A stretch of 64,000 nt of DNA, taken from the NCBI RefSeq assembly GCF_010686705.1, contig NZ_JAAGWY010000002.1, positions 334,001-398,000 of the forward strand. The letters run 5' to 3'. The notes below the pieces were generated by a model that was not told the origin of the DNA, searched no databases, and saw nothing but the letters and a program-made list of their open reading frames with translations. A program made the position numbers and the translations under genes. Below, piece after piece: positions 61,555 to 64,000 of the stretch. This DNA is from Leifsonia tongyongensis (GTDB lineage: Bacteria; Actinomycetota; Actinomycetes; Actinomycetales; Microbacteriaceae). Each line of letters starts with the position of its first letter. Position 1 is the first letter of the stretch.

Positions 61555-62277
61555 TCAGACCACACCCGAGGTGCCGAGCAGCGACCCGATCAGGAAGGTC
61601 GCGATCAGCGCGAGCGCACCACCGATCACGACACGCACCACCGCCCTGCCGCGCGAGCTTCCACCGATGTACGCGGCGACATAGCCGGTGATCGCCAGAG
61701 CGATGAGAACCACCACGAACGTGACGATGATTCGGATCGACGGAGGAAGAAACAGGATCGACAACAGCGGAAGGATTCCACCGATGGTGAAGGCGATAGC
61801 CGAGGCGAACGCCGCATGCCACGGACTGACGACGTCGTTCTGGTCGATGTTCAGTTCCGCCGACAGGTGCGCGGCGAGAACGTCGTGCTCGGTCAGCTCG
61901 TGTGCGACCTGCCGCGCCGTCGCCGGTGAGAGTCCCTTCGCTTCGTAGAGTCCGGCGAGCTCCTCGAACTCCTCCTCCGGCATCTCCGCGAGCTCACGTT
62001 TCTCCTTCGCGATGAGCGCGTGCTCACTGTCGCGCTGGCTGCTCACCGACACGTACTCGCCGAGGGCCATCGAGACCGCGCCGCCGACCAGCCCGGCAAG
62101 ACCGGCCGTGAGGATGGGTGCGAAGGCGCTGGTGGCACCGGCGACACCGACGACGATGGCGGCGACGGAGACGATCCCGTCGTTGGCGCCGAGGACGCCC
62201 GCCCGCAACCAGTTGAGCCGCTGCGCGAGGCCTTCGCGGTGCGGCTCGTCGTCGTGTAAACCGTTCTCAGTCGTCAT
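61555..62277 (-). CDS. VIT1/CCC1-family metal transporter without a ferritin-like domain
   Basis: The 240-residue protein has the transporter core only: LGANDGIVSVAAIVVGVAG, GGAVSMALGEYVSVSSQRD, a cytoplasmic helical region rich in Glu (EKRELAEMPEEEFEELAGLY, a metal-binding domain in the plant protein), and three C-terminal helices. It exports iron or manganese ions in characterised members. It is a second VIT1 gene, 10 kb from the first; no riboswitch is seen here. The gene is convergent with dnaE2. Confidence 0.88.
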   Translation of the reverse strand: MTTENGLHDDEPHREGLAQRLNWLRAGVLGANDGIVSVAAIVVGVAGATSAFAPILTAGLAGLVGGAVSMALGEYVSVSSQRDSEHALIAKEKRELAEMPEEEFEELAGLYEAKGLSPATARQVAHELTEHDVLAAHLSAELNIDQNDVVSPWHAAFASAIAFTIGGILPLLSILFLPPSIRIIVTFVVVLIALAITGYVAAYIGGSSRGRAVVRVVIGGALALIATFLIGSLLGTSGVV

Positions 62278-62317
62278 GACACAAGCCTAGAACGAGACAC
62301 CGACAGCTCCGCGCACG

Positions 62318-62432
62318 GAGCCCGGTGCTGGGAGCCCGGCCTAGGAGCCCGGCCTAGGAGCCCGGCCCTGGAGCCCGGCCCTGGAGCCCTAGCCCTGGAG
62401 CCCCGCCCAGGAGCCCGGCCTAGGAGCCCAGC
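62318..62432. repeat. 13-bp tandem repeat (about eight to nine units)
   Basis: The unit is GGAGCCCGGCCTA with variants (CCT, CCA, GTG at the end). Units start at 62318, 62331, 62344, 62357, 62370, 62383 (14 bases), 62397, 62410 and 62423. The last units form the end of the helicase gene: its TAG stop is the reverse of CTA in the unit at 62410. The unit contains CCTAGG junctions when two abut. Confidence 0.85.
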
Positions 62433-64000
62433 CGCCGCCTGAGGAAGTCGATCCGCGCCTGCAACTGCGTGACGCTGGCCTGCGCGACCGCAGGACCCCC
62501 GCACACCCGCCTCAGCTCGGCGTGCACGAGGCCGTGCGCTTCACCGGTGTTTTTCGCGTACAGCCCGACCAGGCTGTTCAGCAGGCTGCGCTGCTCCTTG
62601 AGGTTGCGGTACAGGGGCGCCGGCGGGTGTGCGGCATTCTCGGCGCTTCCTCCGTGCTGCGGTCGCGACGACCCCCGACGAGCCTGTCGGGCCTGCCGCT
62701 GAGTGAGGAGTTCGTGTACCTGCTCCGGTTCGAGAATGCCGGGCAGCCCGATGAAGTCGTGTTCTTCGTCACTTCCCGGGACCGCGTAACTGCCGAATTC
62801 GGCGCCGTCGTACAGCACTCGATCGAAGTTCGCCTCAGACGCCAGCGCTTCGAACGCGAAGAGGTCCTGCAGACGGTCCGACGCCTTGTCGTCCCGGTTC
62901 GCTTCGGCGACCATGGCGTCTTCGGGGTTGTAGAGGTCACCTTCTTCGTCACCGGTGCGGATGCGGTCGAGGGCATGATCCCTTTCGAGTTCGAGCTGCG
63001 CCGCGAGACTCATGAGCATCGGGACGTTCGGCAGGAACACCGACGCGGTCTCACCGCGCCGGCGGGCTCGGACGAAACGCCCGATCGCCTGGGCGAAGAA
63101 CAGGGCGGTGGATGCACTGGTCGCGTACACGCCGACGGACAGCCGCGGCACGTCGACACCTTCTGACACCATGCGCACCGCGACCATCCACCGCGTCGTG
63201 CCTTTCGAGAACTCTTCGATGCGGTCGCTGGCCTCCTTCTCGTCGGAGAGGACGACCGTCACCGGCTCTCCCGTGAGCTGGCGGAGGATGTCGGCGTAGG
63301 CACGCGCGGTGTAGTGATCGGTGGCGATGACGAGGCCACCTGCATCCGGAATCGAATTGCGTACCTCGGTCAGCCGACGGTTCGCGGCACTCAGCACGGC
63401 CGGGATCCATTCGCCTTTGGGGTCGAGCGCGGTCCGCCATGCCTGCGAGGTGATGTCTTTGGTGTTGCCTTCGCCGAGGCGCGCCTCCATCTCGTCGCCC
63501 GCTTTGGTGCGCCACCGCATGTGCCCGGCGTAGACCATGAAGATGACCGGGCGCACGACACCGTCTTCGAGGGCGCGACCGTACCCGTAGTTGTAGTCGG
63601 TCTGCGAGGTGCGGATGCCGTGGCGGTCGGGCAGGTAGGTCACGAACGGGATCGCCGCTGTGTCGGACCGGAACGGGGTTCCCGTGAGGGCGAGGCGCCG
63701 GGTTGCGGTCTCGAACGCTTCGCGGATGCCGTCGCCCCAGTTGAGGGCGTCTCCGCCATGGTGGACTTCGTCGAGGATCACCAGAGTGCGATACGAATCG
63801 GTGATGTCACGGTGCAGGCTCGGCCGCATGGCGACCTGGGCATAGGTGACGGCGACGCCCTTGTAGTGCCGCCCGTAACGGCCGTCGGCGTTCCTGAAGG
63901 TCGGGTCGAGCCGGATGCCGACCCGTTCGGCGGCCTCTGCCCACTGCCTCTTGAGGTGCTCGGTCGGTGCGACGACGGTCACGCGCTCCACCACGCGTCG
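62420..64000 (-). CDS. DEAD/DEAH-box helicase, N-terminus beyond the window
   Basis: The first 526 residues visible lack motif I, which lies past base 64000. Motif Ia-like TVVAPTEHLKRQWAEAAERV, motif II DEVHHGG, motif III ALTGTPFRSD and motif VI FAQAIGRFVRARRRGET are present. The overall pattern resembles UvsW/RadD-like superfamily 2 helicases that act on DNA. A C-terminal region of about 160 residues is unlike the catalytic core. The 3' end has grown into, or arisen from, a tandem repeat. Confidence 0.85.
   Translation of the reverse strand, partial: RRVVERVTVVAPTEHLKRQWAEAAERVGIRLDPTFRNADGRYGRHYKGVAVTYAQVAMRPSLHRDITDSYRTLVILDEVHHGGDALNWGDGIREAFETATRRLALTGTPFRSDTAAIPFVTYLPDRHGIRTSQTDYNYGYGRALEDGVVRPVIFMVYAGHMRWRTKAGDEMEARLGEGNTKDITSQAWRTALDPKGEWIPAVLSAANRRLTEVRNSIPDAGGLVIATDHYTARAYADILRQLTGEPVTVVLSDEKEASDRIEEFSKGTTRWMVAVRMVSEGVDVPRLSVGVYATSASTALFFAQAIGRFVRARRRGETASVFLPNVPMLMSLAAQLELERDHALDRIRTGDEEGDLYNPEDAMVAEANRDDKASDRLQDLFAFEALASEANFDRVLYDGAEFGSYAVPGSDEEHDFIGLPGILEPEQVHELLTQRQARQARRGSSRPQHGGSAENAAHPPAPLYRNLKEQRSLLNSLVGLYAKNTGEAHGLVHAELRRVCGGPAVAQASVTQLQARIDFLRRRLGS

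Noticed and set aside
62318-62432. A CRISPR array
   Set aside because: Units of 13 bases are directly joined, with no spacers, and no cas genes are near.

Overview
The window is high-GC chromosomal DNA from an actinobacterium, most likely of the family Microbacteriaceae (inference). Supporting signs are RbpA, HelY, PafB/PafC, TrmI, mycobacterial-type SOS boxes, an actinobacterial dif-like site, frequent GTG starts and tightly overlapping genes. No prophage, plasmid genes, insertion sequence, CRISPR array or rRNA was seen. One tRNA, tRNA-Leu(GAG), is present.

Layout. 0-3.2 kb: the 3' end of trpD, a PTS-type dihydroxyacetone kinase operon (dhaK-dhaL-dhaM) and a YdeI-like gene. 3.2-13.3 kb: a DUF1254/DUF1214 pair, an SDR, an amidase, an orphan zinc-ribbon/nuclease-fold protein, VOC-family proteins, a secreted M23 peptidase with a Pro-Thr linker, and a three-gene operon (pterin-dehydratase/VOC fusion, lipoprotein phosphoesterase, metallo-beta-lactamase-fold hydrolase). 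13.3-20.8 kb: a sugar-uptake and catabolism locus (family 4 glycosidase, SIS isomerase, ABC binding protein, two permeases, PfkB kinase) with a divergent DeoR regulator and clear candidate operators; no ABC ATPase is encoded. 20.8-25.2 kb: a large secreted repeat protein, a quinone reductase, then a gene-poor stretch holding a dif-like XerCD site, a gene remnant and a second copy of one recombinase arm, which suggests the replication terminus. 25.2-31.6 kb: a DUF308 membrane protein, an S9 peptidase/SDR pair, an NfeD-stomatin-phosphodiesterase operon and rbpA.

31.6-45.2 kb: a long minus-strand housekeeping block, HAD phosphatase-trmI-FKBP-pafB-pafC-membrane protein-tatA-tatC-helY-lnt, followed by PAC2, uppP and an M20 peptidase. 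It matches the neighbourhood of the Pup-proteasome genes in other actinobacteria, but arc/mpa, dop, pup, prcBA and pafA are absent. 45.3-50.2 kb: tRNA-Leu with two opposed terminators, a two-component system, a cation diffusion facilitator and a WYL regulator whose stop codon lies inside a yybP-ykoY (manganese) riboswitch that precedes a ferritin-like/VIT1 transporter.

52-61.5 kb: two identical LexA/SOS boxes. One precedes a small DUF6504-type gene and the other the imuA'-imuB-dnaE2 translesion mutasome operon. DUF3097, a cold-shock gene and a 13E12-type HNH gene lie between them. The window ends with a second VIT1-family transporter, a 13-bp tandem repeat and a truncated DEAD/DEAH helicase.

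The observations I rank highest are the dif site with its orphan XerD arm, the riboswitch overlapping a stop codon, the duplicated SOS box on the DUF6504 gene, and the proteasome-less pafBC locus.
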